The notes under the pieces were generated by a model that was given only the letters and a program-made list of their open reading frames with translations, did no database searches and had not been told where the DNA came from. From the NCBI GenBank assembly GCA_051001135.1, contig JBPCNO010000166.1:1-64000 (forward strand): a DNA stretch of 64,000 bases. The letters are read 5' to 3'. Shown piece by piece: positions 42,136 through 51,464 of the stretch. The stretch's first letter is position 1. Each line of letters opens with the position of its first letter. Source of the DNA: CAWHMN01 sp051001135. GTDB lineage: Bacteria > Acidobacteriota > Terriglobia > Terriglobales > Acidobacteriaceae. The position numbers and the translations under genes were made by a program.

Positions 42136-43710
42136 GTGGGAACCTCTGGTCACAAATCGCCTTCAGGCCGCCTTCGCACAATCCCCGCAGGCTCAGGCGT
42201 GGCGTTGCTCGTCTGTTTCCTGAGCTTTCCAATCTTCGCTGCCCAGCAGCGGACGATACCCCCAGAGCAGGCGGCGATTGCGCAGGTAGAAGATGCATTG
42301 CGCAACAATGATTACGCCAGGACTATCCAGCTAAGCCGTGCCGCGCTCAGGGCTGAGCCGCGGGATTATCGGATTTGGACCCTCCAGGGGCTGGCTTATG
42401 CCGGTTCAGGGCAACCCTCGCTTGCGCTCTCCGCCTATGAACATGCGCTCAGGCTCGTGCCAGATTATCTTCCCGCACTTGAGGGAGCCGCGCAGGTGAA
42501 TTATCAGCAGGGTCATCCGGCAGCGAAGCCGCTGCTCGAACACCTCCTCCGCCTGCAGCCGAAGGATCCCACAACCCATGCGATGCTGGGCACCCTGGCC
42601 TATAAGAGCGGTGATTGCAAGGGCGCAATCCTACATTTTTCTCAAGCTCAATCCGTTGTGTCCGCACAACCGTCCGCGCTTACTCAGTATGGAATCTGCC
42701 TGTCGCGGCTGAACCGTACGGATGAGGCCATCCCCATACTCCAGCAGGCAGATGCTCTTGCACCGCAAGACAATGTCACTCATTACAACCTCGCGCTCAT
42801 GCTGTGGAAGAAGAAGCGTTATAACGAGGCGTTCCAGGCTTTGCAGCCGTCCATGCAGTCTGACACGAAGAACGAAGATATCCTCACGCTGGCCGCGGAT
42901 ATCGACGAGGCGCGGAATGATACGCCGCATGCGGTTGACATGTTGCGCCGCGCGATTCTTGACAATCCACGCGACCCAAGAGCTTATCTCTGGTTTGCCA
43001 CGCTTGCTAGCAACCACTCGTCCTTTCAGGTTGGCATCGATATGCTCAATGCCGGCCTGCGAGAGCTTCCACAAGAGGCCCAGCTTCGCGTTGCGCGCGG
43101 AGTACTGTACGCGCAACTCGGCAAGTTCGACGAGGCTACAGAAGATTTCGAAGCGGCAAGCCAACTCGACCCGCAACTCTCTTTTGCTGGAACGGCGGAA
43201 GGCATCACGGCGACGCAGAAGCATGATCTAGGGGCAGGCATCGGCAAGTTCCGCGAAGAGGTGCGGAAACACCCTGACAGTGCTTTCGATCAGTACCTGC
43301 TTGCGGAATCTCTTGAGCAGCGGGGCGCCCAGATAGGCAGTCCGGACTATGCTGAAGAGCTCTATGCTGCGACGAGAGCCGTCCAACTCGATCCGAATCT
43401 GACGTTGGCCGGTGGAATCCTTGCGAACCTCTACCTCCGTTCAGGCAAGACGGCACTCGCGATTGGACAGTGTGAAGCGATGTTGCGTACCGATCCTAAC
43501 AACCAGGAGGCACTGTACCATCTGATCCTTGCACTCAGACAATCGAACAGAAAAGATGAAATACCTGCTTTGACGAAGCGGTTTGTCGCCTTACGGAGCG
43601 CTGAGAAAGAGCAACAGGCTCATACGATGCGTTATCAACTGGCGGACAACGTGGCGCGGGGCGCGGATCAAACCGTCCATTCCGGCAACGATGGTCATGT
43701 CTCTCCCTGA
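42136..43710 (+). CDS. Secreted TPR-repeat protein
   Basis: The product has 524 residues with a signal peptide (GVALLVCFLSFPIFAAQQ) and tandem tetratricopeptide repeats across almost the whole chain (for example NNDYARTIQLSRAALRAEPR, SGQPSLALSAYEHALRLVPD and AQLGKFDEATEDFEAASQLD). TPR solenoids bind other proteins. In Acidobacteria such genes often follow Oar-type receptors, so it may assist the receptor at the outer membrane or in the periplasm. The start is GTG 42136. No enzymatic motif is present. Confidence 0.88.
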   Translation: MGTSGHKSPSGRLRTIPAGSGVALLVCFLSFPIFAAQQRTIPPEQAAIAQVEDALRNNDYARTIQLSRAALRAEPRDYRIWTLQGLAYAGSGQPSLALSAYEHALRLVPDYLPALEGAAQVNYQQGHPAAKPLLEHLLRLQPKDPTTHAMLGTLAYKSGDCKGAILHFSQAQSVVSAQPSALTQYGICLSRLNRTDEAIPILQQADALAPQDNVTHYNLALMLWKKKRYNEAFQALQPSMQSDTKNEDILTLAADIDEARNDTPHAVDMLRRAILDNPRDPRAYLWFATLASNHSSFQVGIDMLNAGLRELPQEAQLRVARGVLYAQLGKFDEATEDFEAASQLDPQLSFAGTAEGITATQKHDLGAGIGKFREEVRKHPDSAFDQYLLAESLEQRGAQIGSPDYAEELYAATRAVQLDPNLTLAGGILANLYLRSGKTALAIGQCEAMLRTDPNNQEALYHLILALRQSNRKDEIPALTKRFVALRSAEKEQQAHTMRYQLADNVARGADQTVHSGNDGHVSP

Positions 43711-44110
43711 ACGGTTCTCTTGACGCTCGCGCTTGCTGGATTCTGTCCATGACAGCATTAGAAGATGGGCAAGCTGGCGGGCGAATTCGAAGCCGAGCAA
43801 GTTGCTGCTCGCTGGTTCTGGGGCGAAACGGCGCCCGCTGCCCTACCTCTGCGGTCTCGCTCTCTCCTGCGGCCCACTCATCTCGAATCGGACGGCTCCC
43901 TTACTCCACGGGGCGTGTGACACCATGCGCGCCGAAGTTCACGGTTACACATGCTCGCTCGATGGTCGCGCTGCCTTCGAGTTCGGTCATATTACAATCG
44001 TGGGATTCTCGGGCTCCAGCTTTATTGGTATTCCTGAATTGACGTTCAGCCACACGCCGTCTTCATAGCTCTCGGGCGTATTTTGCGTTTCTTGCCCGTT
44101 TGGAGGTTTT
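43711..44110. other. Intergenic region before the RR-receptor-YfiR-kinase unit
   Basis: I see no supported gene in these 400 bp. Two overlapping plus-strand open frames (from 43733 and 43749) have no protein-like composition or ribosome site. The region should carry the promoter of the four-gene unit. TTGACG occurs at 44039-44044 but no good -10 box is properly spaced after it. Confidence 0.4.
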
Positions 44111-44500
44111 GTGCAGCACAAAGCGTCGATTCTCGTCGTCGATGATGACCCGGCGCACCTGCGTATCTACGGCTGGATCATGAATGCCGCAGGATTCCGG
44201 GCGGTCGCCGCCCAGGTGCTTGCCCGGGATGTCTGCCTGCCTGCGGATGACAGCTTTGACGTGGTAGTGCTGGATTACCGGCTTACCGGCACGTTGACCG
44301 CGGTCGAGGCGGCCCAACAGATCAGAGAGACGTATCCGAACGCCCCTATCGTCATTTTGTCGGATCTCTTCGGAATGCCCGATGATATTGCGCCCTACGC
44401 GAAGACATTTGTGCGTAAAGGCGAGCCGGAGAAGCTGATTTCGACCATTCGGGGTCTACTGCCTGGCGAAGCCGGTCTTTCGCCTGATCAACAATCATGA
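44111..44500 (+). CDS. Receiver-only response regulator
   Basis: The 129-residue protein is a lone CheY-like receiver: ILVVDDDPAHL (Asp11-Asp13 region), phosphoacceptor Asp55 in VVVLDYRLTG, Ser84 in VILSD and Lys103 in TFVRKGEP. No output domain follows. It starts with GTG 44111, preceded by GGAGG five bases upstream. Its stop overlaps the start of the TonB-dependent receptor (ATGA), so it is the first gene of a tight operon that ends with a histidine kinase. It is probably phosphorylated by that kinase and may act as a phosphate sink or through protein contact. Confidence 0.9.
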   Translation: MQHKASILVVDDDPAHLRIYGWIMNAAGFRAVAAQVLARDVCLPADDSFDVVVLDYRLTGTLTAVEAAQQIRETYPNAPIVILSDLFGMPDDIAPYAKTFVRKGEPEKLISTIRGLLPGEAGLSPDQQS

Positions 44501-46541
44501 GGCTTCGAACAAAGCCGGTTCGACTGAGGCTTTCCCGACGATTGGGTGTGGGCGCCTGCCTTCTTGCATGGACGGCCTTGGGACGGGCCGGTCCGATGCC
44601 CCGATCCGGGCCATCTGAAGAACAGCAACTCAAATCGATGTCCCTCGAGCAGTTGGGAAATGTGGAGGTCACCACCGTTTCCAAACAGCCCGAGGAAGTA
44701 TGGCACACGCCTGCGGCTGTCTACGTGATCACGGCGGAAGACATTCAGCGTTCGGGCGCGACAAACATCCCCGATCTGCTGCGGCTGGTTCCCGGCGTAC
44801 AGGTCTCCCGGATGCAGAGCGACCAGTGGGCGGTCGGCATTCGCGGCCTTGCCAGCCAGTTCTCCAAAGGCCTGCTCGTTTTAGTTGATGGCCGGAGTGT
44901 CTTCACGCCGCTGTTCGAGGGTGTGTATTGGGATGTGCAAGATCTGGTGTTGGAAGACATCGAACGCATTGAAGTCATTCGCGGGCCTGCCGGTGCGGTG
45001 TGGGGGACGAATGCAGTCAATGGCGTCATCAACATCATTACCAAACATGCGCGAGACACACAGGGCTTCATGGCCAGCGCGACCGGCGGTGGATCGGTGG
45101 AGCATTTCATCGGTCAGGCGCAGGAAGGCTGGAGTCTACGGCAGAACCTGCAAATGCGAGTGTTCGCGAAAGGATTCAACCGCGGTCCGGAACTGAATCC
45201 AGGCCATGATCCCTACGACCGCTGGCATCAGGAGCGAGGCGGATTCCGTGCGGATTGGCAGCCCAATGGTCGCGATGTGCTGATGCTGGAGGGAGATATC
45301 TACCGCGGAGAGAGCGGCGTCCAGAACGCCATCGGGCAATTTACTCCTCCGGCACAAGTGACGACGGACGGTGTGAACGCGGTGTCCGGCGGGGATGTAG
45401 TTCTGCGTTGGGATCGCACTCTCAATGCGCAGTCGAACTTTTACCTGCAGGCATACTTCGACCGTACAAACCGGGAAACCCCGCAGTTCGGCGAGACGCG
45501 CAATACCTTCAATGTGGATTTTGTCGATCACATCGGCTCTCTCCCGCGACAGGATGTGATCTTCGGCCTGGGATTGCGTGAGAGTCCGAGCAGTCTCAAC
45601 CAGACGCAGGCGACGGTGAATTTCACGCCGCATCGCCTGACGGATTACATCTATAGCGCTTTCCTTCAGGACCGGTTCGACATCGTACCGAACCATCTGC
45701 CGTGATTCTCGGCGCGAAGATTCAAACCAACAACTATAGCGGCGCGGGAATCGAGCCCAATGCCCGCATTCTTTGGAATCCGACGGCGCACCAAACCGTG
45801 TGGGGAGGCGTATCGCGCGCGCTCCGCGTGCCGGGACGCCTGGACCAGGATCTTACGTTGGTCGGAAACGTCAGTGCCACGCCGCCGGTCTTTGTGGCCA
45901 TTCAGGGCAATCCCAACTTTAAACCGGAGGTGCTGATCGGATGGGAGGCCGGTTACAGGAAGCTTCTGACGCAGAAGCTTTATGTGGATCTCTCGTTATT
46001 TCATAACCAGTACGACGATCTGGAGAGCTATAGTAACCCGGTATTTGTTCTCATCCAACCGACCCAGCCTTATCCCTATACCCTGCTCACGGCGACACTT
46101 GCCAACGGCGTGAAGGGCGTGACAGATGGCCTGGAGTTGGCGCCGGACTGGCGACCTTTTGGGTGGTTGGATCTGCGGGGTACCTATTCCCACCTTCATA
46201 TCGGTTTGCACTCCAAGGCAGGCTTCGATCAGCCGAGCTATATCGCCAGTTACCAGGGATCGAGCCCCGATCACATGGTCACCCTGCAATCCCTCTTCAC
46301 ACTGCCGCATGGAATCCAGATCGATCCCGATTACCGGTACATGAGTGCGCTGCCCGCCGTGAACGTGCCTGCCTACCAGACTGCCGACGCCCACCTCGCG
46401 TGGAAATTCACCAAGCATCTTCAGCTTTCAGCGGATGGACGAAACCTGCTGCAGCCTCATCATGCGGAGTTCTCCGGGGATAATGGCAATGCGGTTGGCA
46501 TCCGGCGAAGCATCTACGGCGGCATCCGCTGGATTCCATGA
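44497..46541 (+). pseudogene. Small TonB-dependent receptor (IroN/CirA-like layout) with one frameshift
   Basis: The first part, 44497-45705, has a plug domain: LKSMSLEQLGNVEVTTVSKQ, AVYVITAEDIQRSGATNIPD, LVDGRSVFTPLFEGVYWD and VIRGPAGAVWGTNAVNGVIN (all classic TonB receptor plug motifs). It runs into a stop just after DRFDIVPNHLP. The barrel continues at once in another frame from 45702 (VILGAKIQTNNYSG) to a natural end, GIRRSIYGGIRWIP. Adding one G to the CCGTG at about 45700 would restore a single protein of about 680 residues. No other damage is seen, so a sequencing slip or a very recent mutation is likely. Unlike the other three receptors it has no carboxypeptidase-like domain. Its start overlaps the receiver gene by four bases, and the YfiR-like gene starts ten bases after its stop. 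Confidence 0.85.
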
Positions 46542-46551
46542 GGCGACCGCG

Positions 46552-47175
46552 ATGAGGACTGAGACGCGCAGCCGATCGCTCCTCGCCGTGTGCAAGGGCA
46601 AATCTGCGCTTGCTGCCTTTTGCCAGGCGGCCATCGTTCTGGCCCTATGGGCGCCACTTACATTCGTCGAGCGCCGAGCCGCGGCGCAAACTGCACATCC
46701 CTCGCAGGACGACGTGGAAGCCGCATACCTCTATAACTTCGGAAAATTTGTACGTTGGCCCGCGGATGAGCAACATCAGCCGTTGGAGATTTGCGTCCTC
46801 GGCAAGGACCCATTCGGGCCGACTCTGGACCACGTAGTCGCGAATGAACTGATCGACGGCCGCGGCCTGGTGGTACTTCGATTATCGCCGACGGACCCAA
46901 TTCAGTCCTGCTCGGTTCTCTTCATCAGCAGTTCGGAAGCGCCGCGCCTCGAACAGGAGCTGTCCTCACTGGCAGCGTTGCCGATCATGACGGTCAGCGA
47001 TATGCCGGGATTTGTCGATCACGGTGGAATTGTCCAGTTTCTCTTAAACGATGGCAGGGTTCGTTTTGAAGTGAACCTGAATGCGGCAAGTAAAAGCGGC
47101 CTTGTCCTCAGCTCGCAACTGCTGAAAGTTGCCGTGCACGTGGTTGGAAATCCGCCAGAAAAGGTGGCGCGATGA
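46552..47175 (+). CDS. YfiR-family periplasmic protein (DUF4154)
   Basis: ATG 46552 gives a 207-residue protein with a hydrophobic export segment (CQAAIVLALWAPLTFVERRA) and the family hallmark VEAAYLYNFGKFVRWPADE, then LEICVLGKDPFGPTLDHV, VLFISSSEA and MTVSDMPGFVDHGGIVQFLL, ending with VRFEVNLNAASKSGLVLSSQ. In Pseudomonas, YfiR is a periplasmic inhibitor of the diguanylate cyclase YfiN. Here the partner is a histidine kinase whose start overlaps the YfiR stop by four bases. The likely job is redox- or envelope-stress-dependent control of that kinase. Many homologues of this arrangement come with a TonB-dependent receptor. Confidence 0.9.
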   Translation: MRTETRSRSLLAVCKGKSALAAFCQAAIVLALWAPLTFVERRAAAQTAHPSQDDVEAAYLYNFGKFVRWPADEQHQPLEICVLGKDPFGPTLDHVVANELIDGRGLVVLRLSPTDPIQSCSVLFISSSEAPRLEQELSSLAALPIMTVSDMPGFVDHGGIVQFLLNDGRVRFEVNLNAASKSGLVLSSQLLKVAVHVVGNPPEKVAR

Positions 47176-48626
47176 AGTTGTTGCCGGAATCGAGGTCGAT
47201 CTCCTCCAAACTTACCCGCATGAATCTGCTGGTGAGCGGAACGGCGCTTCTGCTGGCATGCGTGGCCTTTTTCTCCTACGACCTGGTCTCATTCCAGCGA
47301 AGCCTGATTCGCAGCCTCGCGGCGGAGACCAGGATTGTCGGTTCGAACAGCGTGTCCGCATTGCTGTTCAACGACCAGGAAGCGGCGCAGACTACGCTGG
47401 CTGCCCTCAGCAGTTCCCCGGACATTCTGGGCGCCGCGATCGTGACCAACGATGGAAAAATATTCGCCGAATATCGCTCGCACGGCGGCTCTGTCATGCA
47501 ATTTCCATATTTGAGCCCGGGGCAAAATCAAGGGAAGTGGGTGTCAGGCAGGCATGTCTGGCTGGCGAACCGGATCGTTTTTCAAGGTAGCTCGGAAGGC
47601 ACCGTATACATTTCGGCCCAGTTAGAGGAGCTGGGACACAGAGCGCGTCAGTACCTTGTCATTGCCGTGGCGATTCTGACGTTCTGCCTGGTGGCCGCAA
47701 TGCTCGTGACCGTGGCCTTCCGGAGGCTGGTCGCGCAGCCGATCATCGCCCTTGCCGAGATGTCGCGCGCGGTCTCTCGAGATCGCAATTACTCTCTGAG
47801 AGCGCCACCCAGCCGCGAGCACGACGAGATCGCGGTGCTGATCGAATCGTTCAATGAGATGCTGACGCAAATCGAGCAGCGAGACTCGGCCTTGCGCCGG
47901 GCGCGTGACGAACTGGAAGAGCGCGTGCAGGACCGGACGGCGGAACTGAAGGCCGCCAATCGAGAGCTTGAGGCGTTTTCTTATACCGTGGCGCACGATC
48001 TGCGCGGGCCGCTCGACGCGATCGGCGGCATAGGCTTTGTTCTGCAGCAGGGATACGCGGACAGGGTGGATGCCGACGGTAAGGAGATGCTCAGTCGATT
48101 AAGGCATTCTTCGGCGAAGATGGCTGCACTGATTGACGATCTGTTGAATCTTTCCCGCGCTGGCACTTCCACTCTGGAGCGTTCTACCGTCGACCTGAGC
48201 CGGATGGCCTCGTCCATTGCCGAGGAACTCAGAAGCGCCGATCCGGCTCGCAACGTGTCCTTCACGATTGCGCCCGGAGCAATTGTATTGGCGGACGCCG
48301 GGCTGATGCGCGTCACATTGGAAAACCTGCTTCGGAACGCATGGAAATACACCTCCCGCCGGCTCTCCGCGCGGATAGAGTTTGGATTCAAGCGCGATGG
48401 GGCTGAGATCGTTTGCTTCGTGCGGGACGATGGCGCCGGATTCAACCCTGAATTTACCGACCGTTTGTTCAAGCCCTTTCAACGGCTGCACACGCAGGGT
48501 GAATTTATGGGAACCGGCATCGGACTGGCTACAGTGAAACGCAGTGTTGCCAGACATGGGGGACGGGTCTGGGCTGAGGGCGCACTGGAACAAGGCGCTA
48601 CCTTTTACTTTGCGCTGGATGCTTGA
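47172..48626 (+). CDS. Sensor histidine kinase with CHASE8-like periplasmic domain and HAMP
   Basis: The chain has 484 residues. Two membrane helices (about 18-40 and 160-183) flank a periplasmic domain with AAETRIVGSNSVSALLFNDQ and LAALSSSPDILGAAIVTNDG, which is the pattern of the CHASE8 domain found in YfiN. A HAMP domain follows, then a coiled coil (LRRARDELEERVQDRTAELK), a HisKA domain with His near 275 (TVAHDLRGPLDAIGG) and an HATPase_c domain (ENLLRNAWKYTSR, RDDGAGF, FKPFQRLH, GTGIGLATVKR). Cytoplasmic output is by phosphotransfer, perhaps to the receiver-only protein at the head of the operon. The periplasmic domain is the expected docking site for the YfiR-like protein. Confidence 0.92.
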   Translation: MKLLPESRSISSKLTRMNLLVSGTALLLACVAFFSYDLVSFQRSLIRSLAAETRIVGSNSVSALLFNDQEAAQTTLAALSSSPDILGAAIVTNDGKIFAEYRSHGGSVMQFPYLSPGQNQGKWVSGRHVWLANRIVFQGSSEGTVYISAQLEELGHRARQYLVIAVAILTFCLVAAMLVTVAFRRLVAQPIIALAEMSRAVSRDRNYSLRAPPSREHDEIAVLIESFNEMLTQIEQRDSALRRARDELEERVQDRTAELKAANRELEAFSYTVAHDLRGPLDAIGGIGFVLQQGYADRVDADGKEMLSRLRHSSAKMAALIDDLLNLSRAGTSTLERSTVDLSRMASSIAEELRSADPARNVSFTIAPGAIVLADAGLMRVTLENLLRNAWKYTSRRLSARIEFGFKRDGAEIVCFVRDDGAGFNPEFTDRLFKPFQRLHTQGEFMGTGIGLATVKRSVARHGGRVWAEGALEQGATFYFALDA

Positions 48627-48788
48627 GTGCCTCCGCCGCCTAATGCAAGGGAATCGAGGCCGGGGATGCCGCCCACACTCTTCGTCAGGGAGTCCCCTTC
48701 TATCTGACAAGCTCTGTGCAATTCCAATGACGGCCGCGCAGGAGATCGCATCTCTATATAAGAACCACGCTCCGGAAGAGGATCGATC

Positions 48789-49686
48789 ATGGCTTCGTCA
48801 GGTTCTCCACCGCCCCCGCAAGATCCGCGCGACCGTTTCTCCAAGCCGCCGTTTCCGGCCCAACAACAAGCCGTACCGGGAAGTGCGCGCGATCTGGAAC
48901 CGCAGGCCGACCACGGCGAGACCAGTTACAACGGGTGCGGTCGACTGAACGGCAGGGCCGCTCTCATCACCGGGGGCGATAGCGGTATCGGACGCGCAGT
49001 GGCGGTGTGCTTCGCGAAAGAGGGAGCAGACATTCTGTTTACTTGCCTGCCGGAAGAACAGGCGGACGCTGACAAGACCGTCAAACTGGTGGAGCGCACC
49101 GGCCGGCGAGCCGTTGCAGTTCCGGGCGACATTCGCGAGAAATCCTTCTGCAAGCAGCTAGTCGATAGGACAGTGAGCGAATTCGGCGGGCTCGATATTC
49201 TGGTGAACAACGCGGCATTTCAGCGAACCTACGAGAAGCTGGAAGATATTTCAGAGGACGAGTTCGATACGACCTACCGCACCAACGTATACGCCACTTT
49301 CTTCCTGACGCAAGCGGCGCTGCCAAAGATGAAGCCGGGCGGCGTCATCCTGAACACCTGCTCGATCGAGGCTTACGACCCGAAGGGAATGCTGGCGCCA
49401 TATGCCTCAACGAAAGCTGCGCTGGTCAGCCTGACCAAGAGCTTTTCCATGCTGTGCATGAAAAACGGCGTGCGCGTAAATGGAGTAGCGCCGGACCGGT
49501 TTGGACGCCTCTGATCCCGTCGACTATGCCGGCGGAACAGGTGAAGAAGTTCGGGAGAATACGTTGTTTAAACGTCCCGCTCAACCAGTAGAACAAGCGG
49601 CCATCTATGTATTCCTCGCTTCGGACGATGCCAGCTATGTTACGGGCGAGATCCATCGAGCAACGGGCGGCAAAATGCCTTTTTAG
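48789..49686 (+). pseudogene. SDR-family oxidoreductase (YghA-like) with two frameshifts
   Basis: The N-terminal 235 residues (48789 to about 49490) are a good SDR: LITGGDSGIGRAVAVCF, LDILVNNAAFQ, the catalytic YASTKAALVSLTKSFS and VRVNGVAP. The expected continuation, PVWTPLIPSTMPAEQVKKFG, is present but in another frame, and the final part, ENTLFKRPAQPVEQAAIYVF and VTGEIHRATGGKMPF, is in a third. Adding one G near 49490 (in CCGGACC) and one near 49550 (in TTCGGGAG) would restore one protein of about 299 residues that matches the family in length and motifs, including a proline-rich N-terminal extension. Either both are consensus errors or the gene is newly broken. GAGG lies eight bases before the ATG. 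Confidence 0.85.
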
Positions 49687-49724
49687 GCATGGCTGCCTCA
49701 GGCATAACTGATTGGATAGGTCCG

Positions 49725-50264
49725 ATGCCTCGTAAGGCGACGCAACAACGAGATGCTCCTCCCCGGTCGGTGCAGGAGAACATTCGAACGATCGCCGCGC
49801 TCGAGCGTGCTTTTGAAGAAAGTAAGACGGTGGCGGACCGTATCGCATCGCGGATCGCTGCCTTCTCCGGCAGCTTGTGGTTTGTCGCCGTCCACCTGAT
49901 CTGGTTCGTTGCCTGGTTCGTTATCAACACAGGTCATTTTCCCGGATTGAAGCCGTTTGACCCCTATCCATTCATTCTGCTGTCGATGATGGTCTCGGTA
50001 GAAGCAGTATTGCTGAGTACATTCGTGCTGATGAAGCAGAACCTGATGCAGCGGCGCACCGACGACCGGGACGAGATGAACCTGCAGATCGATCTTCTCT
50101 CGGAAAAGGAGCTGACCAAAGCGCTGCAGGTTCTTCGGGCGATCAGCCGTAAGCTGGAGATTGACGATACATCGCTCGATGCGGAGTTTGACGATATGAG
50201 CCAGAACACCTCTCTGGATCAGTTAGCCGAAAGCATTCGTAAAGAGATACCGCCCGAGGGTTAA
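49725..50264 (+). CDS. DUF1003 membrane protein
   Basis: This protein of about 179 residues has the DUF1003 core: TIAALERAFEESKTVADRIA, then FSGSLWFVAVHLIWFVAWFV, NTGHFPGLKPFDPYPFILLS and a second helix (MMVSVEAVLLSTFVLMKQN) leading into a charged helix, RRTDDRDEMNLQIDLLSEKE. The two helices form a hairpin in the inner membrane with both ends inside the cytoplasm. Function of the family is not known. ATG 49725 is preferred over 49689 because GGATAGGT precedes it. It converges with the SDR gene on the other strand. Confidence 0.88.
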   Translation: MPRKATQQRDAPPRSVQENIRTIAALERAFEESKTVADRIASRIAAFSGSLWFVAVHLIWFVAWFVINTGHFPGLKPFDPYPFILLSMMVSVEAVLLSTFVLMKQNLMQRRTDDRDEMNLQIDLLSEKELTKALQVLRAISRKLEIDDTSLDAEFDDMSQNTSLDQLAESIRKEIPPEG

Positions 50265-50274
50265 ACAGCCAGGT

Positions 50275-50310
50275 GCGGGTAGGACGGCTGCATGCATCTA
50301 TCCTACCCGC
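50275..50310. terminator. Strong hairpin between convergent genes (10-bp stem)
   Basis: GCGGGTAGGA (50275-50284) pairs perfectly with TCCTACCCGC (50301-50310). The 16-base loop contains the palindrome TGCATGCA. It lies ten bases after the DUF1003 stop and 14 bases before the end of the convergent SDR gene, so it is well placed as a two-way terminator, although no long T-run follows. Confidence 0.7.
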
Positions 50311-50323
50311 CATACCCGCAGCC

Positions 50324-51133
50324 TTATGATTTCGCGGTTCCGTGTTCCGCCATCTTCTGGTGTTGCGCAGCTTTGACGGAGTCGGGCAGAATTTTTCCGA
50401 CGGCGCCTTCGACCTTGGTCCTCAACGATGAGGAAAAGACCTCCTGTTCGCCGCTCATCAGAGCATCGAATCCTTGCTTCGCGACGTCGGCTGGATCATT
50501 TGTTTCCTTGCCCTTCGTTCCGACCTCGGTATCGTCCATGCCCGTGCGATGAAAGAAGTTTGTATCAGTGGGACCCGGCTTAAGAGCCGTTACGGTGACA
50601 CCCGTGTCCTTCAATTCGTAACGAAGGCTCTGAGCAAACTCCAAAACGAACGCTTTCGAAGCTCCGTACACGGCCTCGAGTGGAGTCGGCATGGTGCCGG
50701 CGATCGAGGATGTGAAGAGGATCCGCCCTGCTCCGCGGTCGACCATCGGCCCCAGAACGCGTTTCGCGAGGTGGACAGTGGAAGCGACGTTCAACTCGAT
50801 GATGTTCAGTTCGGCGGCAAGATCCGTCTCACGCGCGAAATCGCCGCCCACCCCTACTCCGGCGTTGATTGCGATGGCGTCCACCGGACGACCTGTGGCG
50901 GAGATCGCCTGCCAGAGCCTTTCGACCTCGTCGTATTTCGAGAGATCCGCCTGGACGCTTTGTACATCGACGCCGAGGGCCTGAAGTTCCTGCACCGCAT
51001 CCGCGAGTTTCGTGTCTTCAGAGGTGACCAGCAGATCGAAGCCGTTCTCTGCGAAGACGCGGGCGAGATGGTACCCGATGCCGCTGGACGCGCCGGTTAC
51101 AACAGCGAAGGAATTATTTGCGGAGGTTGCCAT
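50324..51133 (-). CDS. Short-chain dehydrogenase/reductase
   Basis: ATG 51133 is chosen because AAGGAG lies six bases upstream and MATSANNSFAVVTGASSGIG then starts directly with the SDR nucleotide-binding loop. The frame is open to 51205 but the extra part has no family match. Catalytic residues are Ser143, Tyr156 and Lys160 (VYGASKAF). The protein has 269 residues. The C-terminus (EVFSSSLRTKVEGAVGKILP, then AAQHQKMAEHG) resembles SDRs often linked to stress or cell-envelope functions. Substrate is unknown. The 330 bp between this gene and the receptor terminator contain its promoter and no supported gene. Confidence 0.92.
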   Translation of the reverse strand: MATSANNSFAVVTGASSGIGYHLARVFAENGFDLLVTSEDTKLADAVQELQALGVDVQSVQADLSKYDEVERLWQAISATGRPVDAIAINAGVGVGGDFARETDLAAELNIIELNVASTVHLAKRVLGPMVDRGAGRILFTSSIAGTMPTPLEAVYGASKAFVLEFAQSLRYELKDTGVTVTALKPGPTDTNFFHRTGMDDTEVGTKGKETNDPADVAKQGFDALMSGEQEVFSSSLRTKVEGAVGKILPDSVKAAQHQKMAEHGTAKS

Positions 51134-51361
51134 GGTCACTCCTTGGACGAGAGGCTCTCTCACTCCAAGATGAGATGCGAGGAATGTCGCGGCTGTCCTG
51201 CACACGCCGACCGCTTCGCCGGAAAATCACGCGTGTGAGGTGTCAGCCAGGTGACTGAACGGGGAGCGGAAGCAGCCGCGAAATGATTCCTCCATCTGCT
51301 CTCTCCCGTAAGCGCATGTTGGTAGCTGCAGATGCCTGGCGCGGATCCCGATATAGGGAGT

Positions 51362-51389
51362 CGTTGCCGGACTGGCGGAGCCGGCAACG
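51362..51389. terminator. Second hairpin next to the receptor 3 terminator
   Basis: CGTTGCCGG (51362-51370) pairs perfectly with CCGGCAACG (51381-51389) around a ten-base loop. It lies 20 bases beyond the strong terminator of receptor 3 on the minus strand and may act as a back-up stop or a processing structure. Confidence 0.5.
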
Positions 51390-51408
51390 TGGAGTGACGT
51401 CGGGAGCG

Positions 51409-51443
51409 AAAAAAAGCGGCGATCTCGAGTTCTAGATCGCCGC
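51409..51443 (-). terminator. Rho-independent terminator of receptor 3
   Basis: On the minus strand a perfect 10-bp stem (GCGGCGATCT and AGATCGCCGC, 51416-51425 with 51434-51443) with an eight-base loop is followed at once by seven T (A-run 51409-51415 on the plus strand). It lies about 20 bases after the receptor stop. This is the clearest intrinsic terminator in the window. Confidence 0.92.
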
Positions 51444-51464
51444 GAGGGTTAGAGAGAGAAATTG

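Noticed and set aside
43733..44068. Two overlapping plus-strand open frames before the receiver gene
   Set aside because: Low-complexity shadow-like sequence without start signals; more likely a promoter region.
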